Shown: positions 51,741-61,595, counted from the first letter of the stretch. The stretch is 64,000 nt of DNA from Cloacibacillus porcorum (GCF_001701045.1 NZ_CP016757.1:1977501-2041500); one strand, 5' to 3'. The notes: generated by a model not told the origin, from the sequence alone. A program made the numbers and translations.

Positions 51741-51887
51741 CAGTCTGCCCTTCTTATAGGGATTATTCTCATATATGCGGTATTTTAGCACATAACGGCG
51801 GAGAGGGCGAAAAAACAGAAACATATCGCCCTCCCCACACTGCCGCTATCTATTTTTACCCGCGCCGCTGCGGGCGCAAATTTGACC

Positions 51888-52670
51888 TTAACCCACAGCC
51901 TCCATAACGGCGGCCTTCATCTCGCGGACATACCGCGCCACATGGGGCGCGGCCTCTTTGCCGTACCGCGCGCAGAGCTTGACGATGGCGCTGCCGACGA
52001 TAGCGCCGTCGGCGGCGGCGGCCATCGCACGCGCCTGCTCCGGGGTCGAAATGCCGAAGCCGACGGCGCAGGGGATATCCTTCTCCCTCTTCACCAGCCG
52101 CACCATCGCGCCGACGTCGGTCGTTATCTCACCCCTGACGCCGGTGACGCCGAGCGACGACACGCAGTAGACGAAGCCCTCCGCGGCGCGCGCGATCATC
52201 GCAGCGCGGTCGTTGGAGGTCGGCGCGATGAGCGAGACCAGCTCCAGCCCGCCTGAGCGGCAGGGCGCGGAGAACTCCTCCTTCTCCTCAAAGGGCACGT
52301 CCGGCAGTATCAGCCCGTCGACGCCCGCCGAAGCGGCGGCCTTCACAAACCTCTCCGTCCCGTAGGAATAGACCACGTTGGCGTAGGTCATAAACACCAG
52401 AGGCACGGAAATCTTCGCGCGGAGGCGGCGCGCCATCGCGAAAATCTTATCGGTGGTCACCCCTCCCGCAAGCGCGCGCACATTGGCCGCCTGGATCACC
52501 GGCCCCTCGGCGGTCGGATCGGAAAAGGGAATGCCGAGTTCGATAATATCCGCGCCCGCCTCCGCCATCGCGCAGACGATATTTTCCGTGGTCTCCAGAT
52601 CAGGGTCGCCGCAGGTGATAAATGGGATGAAGGCCTTGCCGGAGCCAAACGCCTCTCTTAACCTACTCAT
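51888..52670 (-). CDS. trpA: Tryptophan synthase alpha subunit
   Basis: A 260-residue TIM barrel with the catalytic Glu in [21 protein letters not shown] (about 46) and Asp in [15 protein letters not shown] (about 129). It splits indole-glycerol phosphate and channels indole to TrpB. Its start overlaps the trpB stop by 8 bases. It is the last gene of trpDCFBA. Confidence 0.95.
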   Translation of the reverse strand: MSRLREAFGSGKAFIPFITCGDPDLETTENIVCAMAEAGADIIELGIPFSDPTAEGPVIQAANVRALAGGVTTDKIFAMARRLRAKISVPLVFMTYANVVYSYGTERFVKAAASAGVDGLILPDVPFEEKEEFSAPCRSGGLELVSLIAPTSNDRAAMIARAAEGFVYCVSSLGVTGVRGEITTDVGAMVRLVKREKDIPCAVGFGISTPEQARAMAAAADGAIVGSAIVKLCARYGKEAAPHVARYVREMKAAVMEAVG

Positions 52671-53847
52671 GGATATCCTCCCCTCTGTAACGGGCGATCG
52701 CCGCGCAGTCCTTGTCGCCGCGGCCCGACAGGTTGATGACGATTATCTGATCGCCGCCCATCAGCGGGGCGATCTTCCGCGCGTGGGCGACGGCATGGGC
52801 GCTCTCAATGGCGGGAATGACGCCCTCCATACGCGAAAGATACTCAAAGGCCTCAACGGCCTCCGCGTCGGTGACGGGCACATATTCGGCGCGTCCCGTA
52901 TCATGCAGATGCGCGTGCTCCGGACCGATGCCCGGATAATCGAGCCCCGCCGAGATGGAATAGACCGGCGCGATCTGCCCGTACTCATCCTGGCAGAAGT
53001 ACGACTTCATGCCGTGGAAGATGCCGAGCCTGCCGGTGGCGATCGTCGCCGCCGTCTCCGGCGTATCCGCGCCGCGCCCCGCCGCCTCGCAGCCGATGAG
53101 ACGCACGGAGGTGTCTGGGATAAAATGATAAAAGGCCCCGATCGCGTTTGAGCCGCCGCCGACGCAGGCCAGTACGACATTCGGCAGTCTGCCCTCCGCC
53201 GCCAGCAGTTGCTCCTTTATCTCCCTGGAGATCACCGACTGGAAATCGCGCACGATCGTCGGGAACGGGTGCGGCCCCATACATGAACCGAGAACATAAT
53301 GCGTATCGCTGATACGGCTCGTCCATTCGCGCATCGTCTCGCTCACCGCGTCCTTGAGCGTGCCGGTGCCGCTCTCGACGGCGTGGACCTTCGCCCCCAG
53401 CAGCCGCATACGGTAGACATTGAGCGCCTGCCGTTCAGTATCCTCGCGTCCCATAAAGACCTCGCACTCAAGCCCCATCAGCGCCGCGGCGGTGGCCGTC
53501 GCGACGCCGTGCTGTCCGGCCCCGGTCTCGGCGATGACGCGTTTTTTACCCATACGCTGCGCGAGCAGCACCTGCCCCAGCACGTTGTTTATCTTATGCG
53601 CGCCGGTATGGTTCAGATCCTCGCGCTTGAGATATATCTTCGCGCCGCCGAGGTCGGCGGTCATGCGCCGCGCGAAATAGAGCCGCGAGGGGCGTCCCGC
53701 GTAGTCGTTGAGCAGCGCCGTCAGCTCCCGGTTGAAATCCTCGTCGTCCTTATAGCGATTATAGGCCTCTTCCAATTCAATGACGGCGTTCATCAGCGTT
53801 TCGGGAATATACTGCCCGCCGTGGACGCCAAACCGTCCCTTATCCAT
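52663..53847 (-). CDS. trpB: Tryptophan synthase beta subunit
   Basis: A 394-residue PLP enzyme of the TrpB1 type. It contains the PLP lysine in [37 protein letters not shown], the phosphate loop [15 protein letters not shown] and the C-terminal SGRGDKD. It condenses indole with serine. GAGGAGG lies upstream of the ATG, which coincides with the end of trpF. Confidence 0.96.
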   Translation of the reverse strand: MDKGRFGVHGGQYIPETLMNAVIELEEAYNRYKDDEDFNRELTALLNDYAGRPSRLYFARRMTADLGGAKIYLKREDLNHTGAHKINNVLGQVLLAQRMGKKRVIAETGAGQHGVATATAAALMGLECEVFMGREDTERQALNVYRMRLLGAKVHAVESGTGTLKDAVSETMREWTSRISDTHYVLGSCMGPHPFPTIVRDFQSVISREIKEQLLAAEGRLPNVVLACVGGGSNAIGAFYHFIPDTSVRLIGCEAAGRGADTPETAATIATGRLGIFHGMKSYFCQDEYGQIAPVYSISAGLDYPGIGPEHAHLHDTGRAEYVPVTDAEAVEAFEYLSRMEGVIPAIESAHAVAHARKIAPLMGGDQIIVINLSGRGDKDCAAIARYRGEDIHE

Positions 53848-54452
53848 TACGAATACCTCCTCACCGCGGCCACCGCCGCCTCTATCTTCACGGGGTCCTT
53901 GACCCCCTCCGTCTCCACGCCGCTGCTCATATCCACCGCGAAGGGGCGCAGCCGCTCCAAAGCGTCGGAGATATTTTCCGCCCCCAGCCCGCCGGCGAGA
54001 AAAAACGGCCTCTTGAAACCCTCCGCCAGCCGCCAGTCGAACCGCTCCCCCGTGCCGCCTCCGCTGTCCAGCAGCACATAGTCCGCCAAACTCTCCGCGG
54101 CGCGTTCCGCGTCCGCGGGCGACGCCACGCGGAAGGCCTGTATCAGCGTTCCCGCCGTGAGGCGGCGCAGCTCCTTAATATAGGAAGCATCCTCCGCGCC
54201 GTGCAGCTGCGCGGCGGCGATCACACCCTCGTTGAGCAGCCGCGCCACTGCGGACTGGCTTTCGTCGACAAACACCCCCACGGGGACGATGCCAGGGTTC
54301 AAACGGGCCGCAAGTTCGCGCGCCCGCTGCGGCGTCACATTGCGGCGGCTCCTGGGCACATTAATGACGAAGCCGCAGTAATCGGGGACGTACCTGTTTA
54401 CATAGTCAACATCGCAGGGGCGCGTTAGCCCGCATATTTTGATCCTCGTCAT
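53847..54452 (-). CDS. trpF: Phosphoribosylanthranilate isomerase
   Basis: A 201-residue TIM barrel with [12 protein letters not shown] (catalytic Cys), [30 protein letters not shown] (catalytic Asp) and [15 protein letters not shown]. It performs the Amadori step in tryptophan synthesis. Start and stop overlap its neighbours by a few bases. Confidence 0.94.
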   Translation of the reverse strand: MTRIKICGLTRPCDVDYVNRYVPDYCGFVINVPRSRRNVTPQRARELAARLNPGIVPVGVFVDESQSAVARLLNEGVIAAAQLHGAEDASYIKELRRLTAGTLIQAFRVASPADAERAAESLADYVLLDSGGGTGERFDWRLAEGFKRPFFLAGGLGAENISDALERLRPFAVDMSSGVETEGVKDPVKIEAAVAAVRRYS

Positions 54453-55240
54453 TGGCCGCCGCCCCGCAGCTCGGCGAGCATCGCGCGCCTGTCCGCGGCG
54501 CGCATCAGCTTTTCGCCGATAAGCACCGCGTCGACGCCGTGCCGCCGCAGCCTTTCAATATCACCGGCGCTCTCGATGCCGCTTTCGGAGACAAAGAGAA
54601 TCTCCGGCGGCACCAGCGAACGCAGACGGCAGCTGACCTCCATATCCACCTGAAAGCTCCTGAGATCGCGGTTATTGACGCCGACGACCCTCGCTCCGGC
54701 CAACAGAGCCCGCTCCACCTCGGCCTCGTCATGCGCCTCGACGAGCGCCGAAAGGCCAAGCTCCCCGGCGAGCTGCGCGAAAGAACGCAGCTGCGCGTCG
54801 TCGAGGAGGGCGCAGATCAGCAGCACCGCCGAGGCTCCGAGCGCCCGCGCCGCGCAGACCATATACTCGTTCACGACAAAATCCTTGCGTAAAACGGGGA
54901 TCGATATCTCCGCCGCTATCTCGCTCAGATAGCGGTCCTCACCCTTGAACCAGTACGGCTCCGTGAGACAGGAGACCGCCGCCGCGCCCGCCGCCTGATA
55001 GTCGCGCGCGATATCAAGATAGGGAAAATCGGCGGCGATGAGCCCCTTAGAGGGAGAGGCCCGCTTTACCTCGCAGATGAAGGATATATCGCCGCCCTTC
55101 AGCGCCCGTTCAAAGGCAAAGGGCTCGCACTCTTTGGCGGCCGCCTCCGCCCGTCGTTTTACCTCGGAGAGAGGCAGCCGGGCCTTCTCCTCCGCTACAC
55201 GCAGCTTCGTGCGCCCGGCGATCTCCGCAAGTATATTCAC
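54449..55240 (-). CDS. trpC: Indole-3-glycerol phosphate synthase
   Basis: A 263-residue enzyme, not fused to TrpF. It contains [16 protein letters not shown], the catalytic Lys in [28 protein letters not shown] and [16 protein letters not shown]. It closes the indole ring. The GTG start overlaps the trpD TGA. Confidence 0.95.
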   Translation of the reverse strand: MNILAEIAGRTKLRVAEEKARLPLSEVKRRAEAAAKECEPFAFERALKGGDISFICEVKRASPSKGLIAADFPYLDIARDYQAAGAAAVSCLTEPYWFKGEDRYLSEIAAEISIPVLRKDFVVNEYMVCAARALGASAVLLICALLDDAQLRSFAQLAGELGLSALVEAHDEAEVERALLAGARVVGVNNRDLRSFQVDMEVSCRLRSLVPPEILFVSESGIESAGDIERLRRHGVDAVLIGEKLMRAADRRAMLAELRGGGQ

Positions 55241-56247
55241 CTGCTGCTCTCCGCGATAAATTCTTCGAGCTTCTTCAGCGCCGCGCCGGAATCCAGCAGC
55301 TCCTCGGCCATCCGCACGCCCGCCTCCATCGTTTCGGCCCTGCCGCCGATATAAAGCGCCGCGCCCGCGTTGAGACAGACCGCCTGCCGTTTCGCGCCGC
55401 GCTCACTGCCGGCGAGAATCGCCCTTGTGATAGCCGCGTTCTCCTCCGGAGTGCCGCCGGTCAGCTCGGATTTGTCGCAGCGCTGATAGCCAAAGCGCTC
55501 CGGCGTTATCTCGTAAGACTGGAACCAGCCCTCTTTTATCTCGCAGACCGACGTCGGCGCGCTCATCGAAATCTCGTCGAGCCGGTCCTGCCCGTATACC
55601 ACCATGCCCCTGACGACGCCCAAGCGGGACATCACCTGCGCGAGCGGCTCCACCAGCGCCTCCTCGTAGACCCCCATCAGCTCGCGGTTCGCCCCGGCGG
55701 GATTGGTGAGCGGGCCGAGAATGTTGAATACGGTGCGGATACTGAGCTCCTTGCGGATTGGCGCGACATACTTCATCGCGATATGATAATTCTGGGCGAA
55801 GAGGAAGCAGATATTTATCTCCCTCAGCAGCCGCGCGCTCTCCTCCGGCGCAAGGGTGATCTTCACCCCGAGCGCCTCGAGGACGTCCGCCGCGCCACAC
55901 TTCGAAGAGGCGGCGCGGCTGCCGTGTTTGGCGACCGGCACGCCGCCGGCGGCGATCACCATCGCCGAGGTCGTCGATATATTGAAAGAGTTGGCGTTGT
56001 CGCCCCCCGTACCGACTATCTCCAGCACATCCATGTCGTGCAGCAGTTTGACGCAGTGCTGGCGCATCCCCGCCGCCGAGCCGGTGATCTCCTCCGTCGT
56101 CTCGCCCTTGAGCGAAAGCGCCGTCAGATAGGCCGCCGTCTGGACCTGGCTCGTCTTTCCGTCCATGATCTCGTTCATCACGTCCTGCGCCTCGGAATAA
56201 CTCAGGTCCTCCTTTTTTGAGAGCCTTATTATCGCCTCTTTAATCAT
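55237..56247 (-). CDS. trpD: Anthranilate phosphoribosyltransferase
   Basis: About 336 residues. It carries the PRPP-binding [39 protein letters not shown] and [20 protein letters not shown]. It is not fused to a TrpG amidotransferase. ATG 56247 is chosen because AGGAGG lies eight bases upstream; an ATG seven codons earlier overlaps no ribosome-binding site. It is the first structural gene after the T-box, so trpE and trpG are missing from this operon. Confidence 0.93.
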   Translation of the reverse strand: MIKEAIIRLSKKEDLSYSEAQDVMNEIMDGKTSQVQTAAYLTALSLKGETTEEITGSAAGMRQHCVKLLHDMDVLEIVGTGGDNANSFNISTTSAMVIAAGGVPVAKHGSRAASSKCGAADVLEALGVKITLAPEESARLLREINICFLFAQNYHIAMKYVAPIRKELSIRTVFNILGPLTNPAGANRELMGVYEEALVEPLAQVMSRLGVVRGMVVYGQDRLDEISMSAPTSVCEIKEGWFQSYEITPERFGYQRCDKSELTGGTPEENAAITRAILAGSERGAKRQAVCLNAGAALYIGGRAETMEAGVRMAEELLDSGAALKKLEEFIAESSR

Positions 56248-56294
56248 CTCTACTACCTCCTGATCCATTCAAAAAATTTTTCATCCGGTCCTTC

Positions 56295-56583
56295 CGGGGA
56301 TAAAAAAAACGTCCCCGGCAGAATAATAATCTGCCAAGGACGGGTAAAATTCCCGCGGTGCCACCTTGCTTCACGGCATATGCGCGCTCTTTGCGAGATA
56401 CAATCATATCTCCGGCAACTGACGTATGCCCTCACGTCGCGGAATACTCGGCCCGAAGCCTTTCCCCGCGCCCTCAGTGGTCCATTTGCCTGACTGCGTT
56501 CCATCCGGTTCTCAGCATCCCGGACTCTCTGTAAGTGCACGACAGACGTTATCTCCACGTCAACGGTTTGTCATATTCAACTG
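56295..56583 (-). promoter_or_regulatory. Tryptophan T-box riboswitch
   Basis: On the minus strand the leader has a stem I region ending in AAATGGACCACTGAGG, with TGG (56484-56482) as Trp specifier. It also has the T-box core AAGGTGGCACCGCGG (56353-56367) and a terminator pairing CGTCCTTGGCAG with CTGCCGGGGACG (about 56310-56342), followed by T8. Uncharged tRNA-Trp binding at the T-box would favour the antiterminator and switch on trpDCFBA. Confidence 0.93.
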
Positions 56584-56589
56584 TTGGTT

Positions 56590-56617
56590 AGTATATGCCA
56601 AAATCTATATCTGTCAA
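56590..56617 (-). promoter_or_regulatory. Promoter of the trp operon
   Basis: TTGACA (56612-56617) and TATACT (56590-56595), 16 bases apart, lie directly upstream of the T-box leader on the minus strand. Confidence 0.8.
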
Positions 56618-56634
56618 TAGTCGCGGAGATTCCC

Positions 56635-58719
56635 TCACATCTCCCCTTCGAGCACCGGCGCGAGGCTGTAGACACTCGCTCCCACAGTCGAAAGGTTATG
56701 CAGCAGCGCCGAGAGGGCGGGAGAGATGAAGCCCCCGAGTCCGAGCAGCAGCAGCATAGTATTCGTGCCGACGATGAAGCAGTAGTTCCGGTTTATCTTC
56801 CGCATCGTCCCCCGGCTGATACGCCGCGCGTCAATCAGCGCGCCGAGGCCGTTTTCCAGCAATACGACGTTGGCCACCTCCTGCGCGATGTCCGCGCCGC
56901 TCCTCATGGAGACACCGACGCTGGCGGCGGAGAGGGCCGGCGAATCGTTGACGCCGTCCCCCACCATAATGACCACGCGCCGCTTTTCCACGAGAGCCCT
57001 GACGTATTTGGCCTTGTCGACTGGCAGCATCTCCGAACGCAGCTCGCTGATGCCGAGCTGCGCCGCCGTGTTTTCCGCCGCCCTACGGCTGTCGCCGGTG
57101 AGCATGACGAGATGTTCCAGCCCTTCGGCGCGCAGCGCGGATACGACTTCGCGGGCCTCCCCGCGCAGAGGGTCGGCGATGCAGATGATGCCCGCCAGCT
57201 TCGCGCCGACGGCGAGGTACAGGAGCGAGTAGTGCGCGCACTCCTCCACGATGATCTTTTCATCCTCTTCGGAGAGGCCGATCCCCTCGTCCTCAAAGAC
57301 AAAGTGGGCGCTACCGATGATGACCCGCTCCCCGCGCAGACTCGAAGCGATGCCGTGCGCGACGGCATATTCCACATCGGCGTGCTCCTCCGCGTGACGC
57401 AACTCGTCCTCCTCCGCGCGGCGGACGACCGCCTTCGCGATGGAATGCGGGAAATGCTCCTCAAGGCAGGCGGAGAGCCGCAGCACGTCTTCGCCGCGGA
57501 AGCCGTTGAGCGCGATGACTTTGGCGACGCGCGGCTCGGCCACGGTCAGAGTCCCCGTCTTATCAAAGACGACGGTGTCGGCGTCGGAGAGCGCCTCGAT
57601 ATATTTCCCACCCTTTATCAGCACGCCGCGCCGGATACCCTCGCGCATCGAGGCGAGGATGGCGAGCGGCGTCGCGAGCTTGATGGCGCAGGAATAGTCC
57701 ACCATCAGCGCCGAGGAGGCGCGCACCGGGTTTCGGGTAACAAGATAGATGAGCCCCGCAAGCATGAAGTTGAAGGGAACTATGGAGTCGGCGAGGTGTT
57801 CGGCGCGTCCCTGCACTGAGGCCTTGCGGCTCTCGGACTCTTCGACCACCTCGATGATCTTGCTGATGCGGGTGGAATTTCCGAGGGCGGTGGTCTCCAC
57901 GACGATCATGCCCTCCTCCACCGCCGTGCCGGCGTAGACGCTCGCGCCCTTTTTCCTCACGACGCCGAGCGGTTCGCCCGTCATCGAGGACTGGTTCACC
58001 ACCGCCTCGCCCTCGTCCACCCTGCCGTCCACCGGAATGACGCTGCCCGCGCGGACGACGACCAGATCGCCTACGGCGAGGTCGGCGAAGGCCGTTTCCA
58101 CGTCGCCGCCGCCGCGCCGTACCCATACTGTGTCGACGCGCAGCGCGAGGCTCTGCGCGAGATCCTCTTTAGACTTCCGCTGCGTCCAGCTTTCGAGAAG
58201 GTCGCCGAGCGAGATCAGCGTCATTATGATCCCCGCTGAGACAAAATCGCCGCGCAGGATCGCGCTCACGATCGCCGAGGCATCCAGTACGGAGACGTCG
58301 AGCTTGCGGACGACCAGCAGAGAGTGCAGTCCCCGGCGAACAAAGGATGAGGCGCGGCAGATATTTACCGTCTTGCGCAAAGGACTTGGAAGCATGAGGC
58401 GAAAGACGAAACGAGCGGCCATCGCCACCAGGCTCGTTTTTAGGCTATCCTGCGGCGCGCCGCCGCGAAGCCCCTCCAGCTTCTCGTCGTCATAGTAGTC
58501 TTCAGTGAGCAACGCCGCCGCGGAAAGAACGTTCTCCCGCTGCGGCGCTTCAAAATATATAAGGATGCTCCCAGTCAGATAGGCCGCCCTGACCCTCTTC
58601 ACGCCCCGCTGCGATTCCAGCAGCGCCTCCACCGCGGGCGCGTTCTTTTTTGAAAAAGTTCCCTTGGGCGTGCGCAGGCGGATACGTCCGGGCAATTCGT
58701 GGGCTATGACAAATTCCAT
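56635..58719 (-). CDS. P1B-type metal ATPase, ferrosome FezB-like
   Basis: About 694 residues. The N-terminal LPGRIRLRTPKG (R12, R14, R16) resembles the triple-Arg motif described for ferrosome P1B6 ATPases. The membrane metal site is MVDYSCAIKLATPLAI instead of CPC. The phosphorylation site FDKTGTLT is near residue 386, and the hinge GDGVNDSPALS is intact. ATG 58719 is chosen (GAGG upstream). The DUF6110-type gene directly upstream and iron-type operators support an iron role; Mn or other metals cannot be excluded (CtpC-type pumps share the motif). Confidence 0.85.
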   Translation of the reverse strand: MEFVIAHELPGRIRLRTPKGTFSKKNAPAVEALLESQRGVKRVRAAYLTGSILIYFEAPQRENVLSAAALLTEDYYDDEKLEGLRGGAPQDSLKTSLVAMAARFVFRLMLPSPLRKTVNICRASSFVRRGLHSLLVVRKLDVSVLDASAIVSAILRGDFVSAGIIMTLISLGDLLESWTQRKSKEDLAQSLALRVDTVWVRRGGGDVETAFADLAVGDLVVVRAGSVIPVDGRVDEGEAVVNQSSMTGEPLGVVRKKGASVYAGTAVEEGMIVVETTALGNSTRISKIIEVVEESESRKASVQGRAEHLADSIVPFNFMLAGLIYLVTRNPVRASSALMVDYSCAIKLATPLAILASMREGIRRGVLIKGGKYIEALSDADTVVFDKTGTLTVAEPRVAKVIALNGFRGEDVLRLSACLEEHFPHSIAKAVVRRAEEDELRHAEEHADVEYAVAHGIASSLRGERVIIGSAHFVFEDEGIGLSEEDEKIIVEECAHYSLLYLAVGAKLAGIICIADPLRGEAREVVSALRAEGLEHLVMLTGDSRRAAENTAAQLGISELRSEMLPVDKAKYVRALVEKRRVVIMVGDGVNDSPALSAASVGVSMRSGADIAQEVANVVLLENGLGALIDARRISRGTMRKINRNYCFIVGTNTMLLLLGLGGFISPALSALLHNLSTVGASVYSLAPVLEGEM

Positions 58720-58800
58720 AAAAGATTCCTCACAATTCCAGGTCCGCATTCCGAAAAAATGCGGACCCTTCAAAAAATCATCGCTCTGTTGAAATGGGCG

Positions 58801-59025
58801 TTATTTTTCCTCTTCCATGCAGCACTTTGCCTCGGCGATGGTATCCGCCACAGATTCCTTCGTCCTCTCAGCCGCCGCCGCGACTTTTTCCTGGAGTTCC
58901 ATGCCCTTCGCCAGAGCTTTGACGGCAGCCTTCTTCGCCTTGCCGTTCTTCACCATCGCATAGGCCCCGGCGCCGACGATCAGTCCGGCGGCAAATACCA
59001 GGCAGCGTTCACATTCGATTCTCAT
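58801..59025 (-). CDS. Small DUF6110-type membrane protein next to the metal ATPase
   Basis: A 74-residue protein. A short Cys-containing N-terminus (ECERC) is followed by one TM (LVFAAGLIVGAGAYAMV) with small-residue packing. An amphipathic Lys/Ala/Glu helix then runs to a CC pair near the end. It resembles DUF6110 proteins, which often accompany this ATPase class and may correspond to ferrosome partner proteins. GGGAGG precedes the ATG. It heads the operon, whose promoter carries two TTAGC-N4-GCTAA sites. Confidence 0.7.
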   Translation of the reverse strand: MRIECERCLVFAAGLIVGAGAYAMVKNGKAKKAAVKALAKGMELQEKVAAAAERTKESVADTIAEAKCCMEEEK

Positions 59026-59045
59026 ATTAACAACCTCCCTATTAG

Positions 59046-59102
59046 TTAGCCGTAGCTAATTAGCTATAGCTAATTATACATCTTTTTAAGGGCAATGCAA
59101 TT
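59046..59102 (-). promoter_or_regulatory. Promoter and twin TTAGC-N4-GCTAA operators of the metal ATPase operon
   Basis: TTAGC-CGTA-GCTAA (59046-59059) and TTAGC-TATA-GCTAA (59060-59073) lie back to back. The second is centred in an 18-bp perfect palindrome. The minus-strand TATAAT (59073-59078) abuts them, with TTGCAT 16 bases further upstream. Binding here would block transcription start. The motif recurs at 61541-61587. Confidence 0.75.
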
Positions 59103-59213
59103 AATTTGTTAAAATATGGTAAAAAGGGGTAATAATTATAGGCGGCGTTGTAAACTGAATAGGTCTACGGAAAGAATCAGGCCGCGGAGAATGTAAAGGG
59201 GAGTGAATAGTTA

Positions 59214-60308
59214 ATGAATTATATATGTTCCCGCTGCGGGAAAAAGAGCGATACGGCGACGCTTAAAGCCGGATGCGAATGCGGCGGCCTCTGGAAGCTC
59301 GATTACAAACCGCCGAAGTTCGACCTAGATAAAGTCGACCAAAGAGAATGGAGCCTCTTCCGTTACCGCGCCTTTATGCCGCCCGAGGGCGAAGTGTGGC
59401 GCGATATCACGCTCGGAGAGGGCATGACGCCCGTTACGCGCTTTAACGACGACATTCTCCTGAAAATGGATTACGAGATGCCGACGCTGTCATTCAAGGA
59501 CCGCGGCGCGGCGGTCCTCATCTCCCACTGCAAAACTATCGGGGTGGAGCATATCGTGCAGGATTCAAGCGGTAACGCGGGAAACAGCGTCGCCGCCTAC
59601 GCCGCCAGAGCGGGCATCTCCTGCGAGATATTCGTTCCAGAGGGCACCTCGCCGAAAAAGATCGCGATGATACGCGCCCACGGAGCGACCTGTACGATCG
59701 TCCCCGGCTCGCGCGACCACTGCGCCGCGGTATGCAGGGAGAAGGCTTCGCAGGAGGGAAACTATTACGCGAGCCATGTCTATAATCCCTTCTTTTACGA
59801 GGGCACCAAGACATATATCTACGAGGTCTATGAACAGCTGGGAAGGATTCCCGCGAATATCATCGTCCCCGTGGGAAACGGCACGCTCTTCCTCGGCGTC
59901 ATGAAGGGGCTGGAGGAGCTGGCGGAGGCCGGGCTTATCGAGAGGTTCCCGCAGGTGATCGCCGTGCAGAGCGAACGCTGCGCGCCGCTGCTGGAAGCGG
60001 TAAAAAATTCGCTGCGCGAACCGGCGAAGGTGTCGCCGCAAAAAACGCTCGCGGAGGGCATAGCGATCGGCGAGCCGATGCGCGGCAGGGAGATACTCGA
60101 ATATGTCTACCGTCACGGGGTAAAGATGGTCTCCGCGCCGGAGGAAAAGATACTGGAGGCGCGGGGGCTGCTAGCCGCCAAGGGTATCTACTGCGAACAC
60201 ACCACCGCCGCGAACCTCGCGGGCTATATGGCCTGCGCGGAGATGTACGGCGTTCCCCAGGACTGCCTCATCCCGATCTGCGGCGCGGGGCTGAAATCTG
60301 ACCATTAA
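59214..60308 (+). CDS. thrC: Threonine synthase
   Basis: A 364-residue PLP enzyme. An N-terminal zinc-ribbon-like segment (CSRCGKKSDTATLKAGCECGG) is followed by LGEGMTPVTRF, the PLP lysine in TLSFKDRGAAVLI, QDSSGNAGNSVAAYAARAG and VPVGNGTLFLGV. This is the short, class II-like form. It makes threonine from O-phosphohomoserine; a related PLP lyase activity (threonine dehydratase type) cannot be fully excluded. GGGGAG lies ten bases upstream of the ATG. Confidence 0.85.
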   Translation: MNYICSRCGKKSDTATLKAGCECGGLWKLDYKPPKFDLDKVDQREWSLFRYRAFMPPEGEVWRDITLGEGMTPVTRFNDDILLKMDYEMPTLSFKDRGAAVLISHCKTIGVEHIVQDSSGNAGNSVAAYAARAGISCEIFVPEGTSPKKIAMIRAHGATCTIVPGSRDHCAAVCREKASQEGNYYASHVYNPFFYEGTKTYIYEVYEQLGRIPANIIVPVGNGTLFLGVMKGLEELAEAGLIERFPQVIAVQSERCAPLLEAVKNSLREPAKVSPQKTLAEGIAIGEPMRGREILEYVYRHGVKMVSAPEEKILEARGLLAAKGIYCEHTTAANLAGYMACAEMYGVPQDCLIPICGAGLKSDH

Positions 60309-60354
60309 ATAATCCCCTTCAACCGCCGTATTGGGCGAACGGACGGAGAGATAT

Positions 60355-60401
60355 AAAAAACAGAAGGGGAAGATCCTCATGTCAGAGATCTTCCCCCTCT
60401 G
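60355..60401 (-). terminator. Intrinsic terminator after the flavodoxin gene
   Basis: CAGA-A-GGGGAAGATC (60361-60375) pairs with GATCTTCCCCCTCTG (60387-60401). On the minus strand it is followed by TTTTTTAT. It also lies after the convergent threonine synthase gene. Confidence 0.75.
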
Positions 60402-60472
60402 TGCGGTTTATGGCCGGCATGGTAGCCATAAAACTTTATCAACTGCCGCCGTGCGGGCGGACGGTCAACTTC

Positions 60473-60901
60473 TTAAAATTTAGCGAAGCGCGCTCCAAAT
60501 TCCTCGCACTGCTTTATCCCCTCGTCGTCGGGGGTAAGGTTGATGATGAGGCCGGTTTCAAAGAGCAGGCAGCCGTCGCCGCGCATCCGCCCCTCCCAGT
60601 TTCTCATCCATTCGCCGTCGCCCCAGCCATAGGAGCCGAAGAGCGCCACCTTTTCCCCCGCGAGTCCGTGCTCTATTGATGAGAGAAAAGGCTCGAACTC
60701 ACACTCCTCAAGAACTTCCGCGCCCATAGAGGGACAGCCGAGAGCGAGTTTTTCATAATCGTTCACGCTTTTACTGCCGAATTCGGAGACGCTGAAGACA
60801 TCCGCCCCAACATTCTCCGATGATATTCCTCTGGCTATGGCCTTCGCCATCGCCTCTGTATTTCCACCCGCACTCCAGTAGATCACTGCGATTTTACCCA
60901 T
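60473..60901 (-). CDS. Flavodoxin
   Basis: A 142-residue short-chain flavodoxin. The FMN-phosphate loop is WSAGGNTEAMAKAI (residues 9-22), the aromatic loop is near CPSMGAEVLEE (about 56), and LFGSYGWGDGEWMRNW is the second FMN loop. Flavodoxins replace ferredoxins when iron is scarce. It is 35 bases after the DUF3793 gene and shares its operator-controlled promoter, which fits iron control. Confidence 0.92.
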   Translation of the reverse strand: MGKIAVIYWSAGGNTEAMAKAIARGISSENVGADVFSVSEFGSKSVNDYEKLALGCPSMGAEVLEECEFEPFLSSIEHGLAGEKVALFGSYGWGDGEWMRNWEGRMRGDGCLLFETGLIINLTPDDEGIKQCEEFGARFAKF

Positions 60902-60936
60902 TGTTCTTCCGCCTTTCCTTTTATCTGTGGACTCAT

Positions 60937-61521
60937 TTAATTGAAGGAGGGCACCGCCGTCAGCAGCTGCACCATCTCATGACCGGCATCTATCTTTTTG
61001 CAGAAATAATCCGTACACCTTTTATAACGTTCAAAGAGCGCCAGGGCTCTCTCGCTGTCGCCGTAGACCTTCCAGGTACCGCATGCCTTACAGCCGTCCC
61101 CCCCGTTTTCAATGAAGCCCCGGACATCCTCGAGAGGATAATCGAGAAAGACTCCTATCTCATGGGGAAACTCGCCGCAGAGGGTGAGACGGTTCTTCAA
61201 AACGGCAAGTTTTTCAGCGACGCTGGAACCGGCGGCGTAGCCATAACCCTCAAGGAAACATTCGGCCTCCGGCGTGAACGCCCTGCCGAGCATCTCCTCG
61301 CGGTAGACGAAGATCAGGGCATACCTCTCGCACCGGCAGAGAATTTCCATGCTGATGCCGTAGGGAGCGAGGCGCGAACGCGCGGCGTCTATCAGGCCGT
61401 CCGCCATATCTTCCCGCGTGTGGTGCCACGTAAAGAGATTAGCCGCCTTTATCCCCGCCAAAGTAGGCGCGCAGTGAAAGGCGATAAGCGACTCCAAAGA
61501 GTTTTTCACCATAAGCCACAC
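60937..61521 (-). CDS. DUF3793 family protein
   Basis: A 194-residue cytosolic protein with the DUF3793 pattern: a start VKNSLESLIAFHCAPTLAGIKAANLF, a central LAPYGISMEILCRCERYALIFVYRE, and CGEFPHEIGVFLDYPLEDVRGFIENGG near the C-terminus. The function is unknown. It is frequently next to a flavodoxin gene in anaerobes. Cys, His and acidic residues could bind metal. It heads the operon behind two TTAGC-N4-GCTAA sites. Confidence 0.85.
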   Translation of the reverse strand: MWLMVKNSLESLIAFHCAPTLAGIKAANLFTWHHTREDMADGLIDAARSRLAPYGISMEILCRCERYALIFVYREEMLGRAFTPEAECFLEGYGYAAGSSVAEKLAVLKNRLTLCGEFPHEIGVFLDYPLEDVRGFIENGGDGCKACGTWKVYGDSERALALFERYKRCTDYFCKKIDAGHEMVQLLTAVPSFN

Positions 61522-61540
61522 ATCCCTTCATCCGCATTTG

Positions 61541-61595
61541 TTAGCATTAGCTAACCAACGTACATATAATACATTAGCATAGGCTAACTTGTCAA
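61541..61595 (-). promoter_or_regulatory. Promoter and paired TTAGC-N4-GCTAA operators of the DUF3793-flavodoxin operon
   Basis: On the minus strand TTGACA (61590-61595) and TATTAT (61566-61571) are 18 bases apart. The operator TTAGC-ATAG-GCTAA (61574-61587) lies exactly between them, and a second, TTAGC-ATTA-GCTAA (61541-61554), lies downstream in the leader. Position predicts repression. Confidence 0.75.

Noticed and set aside
51800-51836. GGAGAGGGCGA/TCGCCCTCCCC hairpin between dapF and trpA as a terminator
   Set aside because: The stem is present, but there is no T-run on the minus strand after it, so I cannot support termination.
56584-57819. 411-codon open frame on the plus strand
   Set aside because: It is antisense to the P-type ATPase, which has all catalytic motifs. 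The opposite frame shows no domain.
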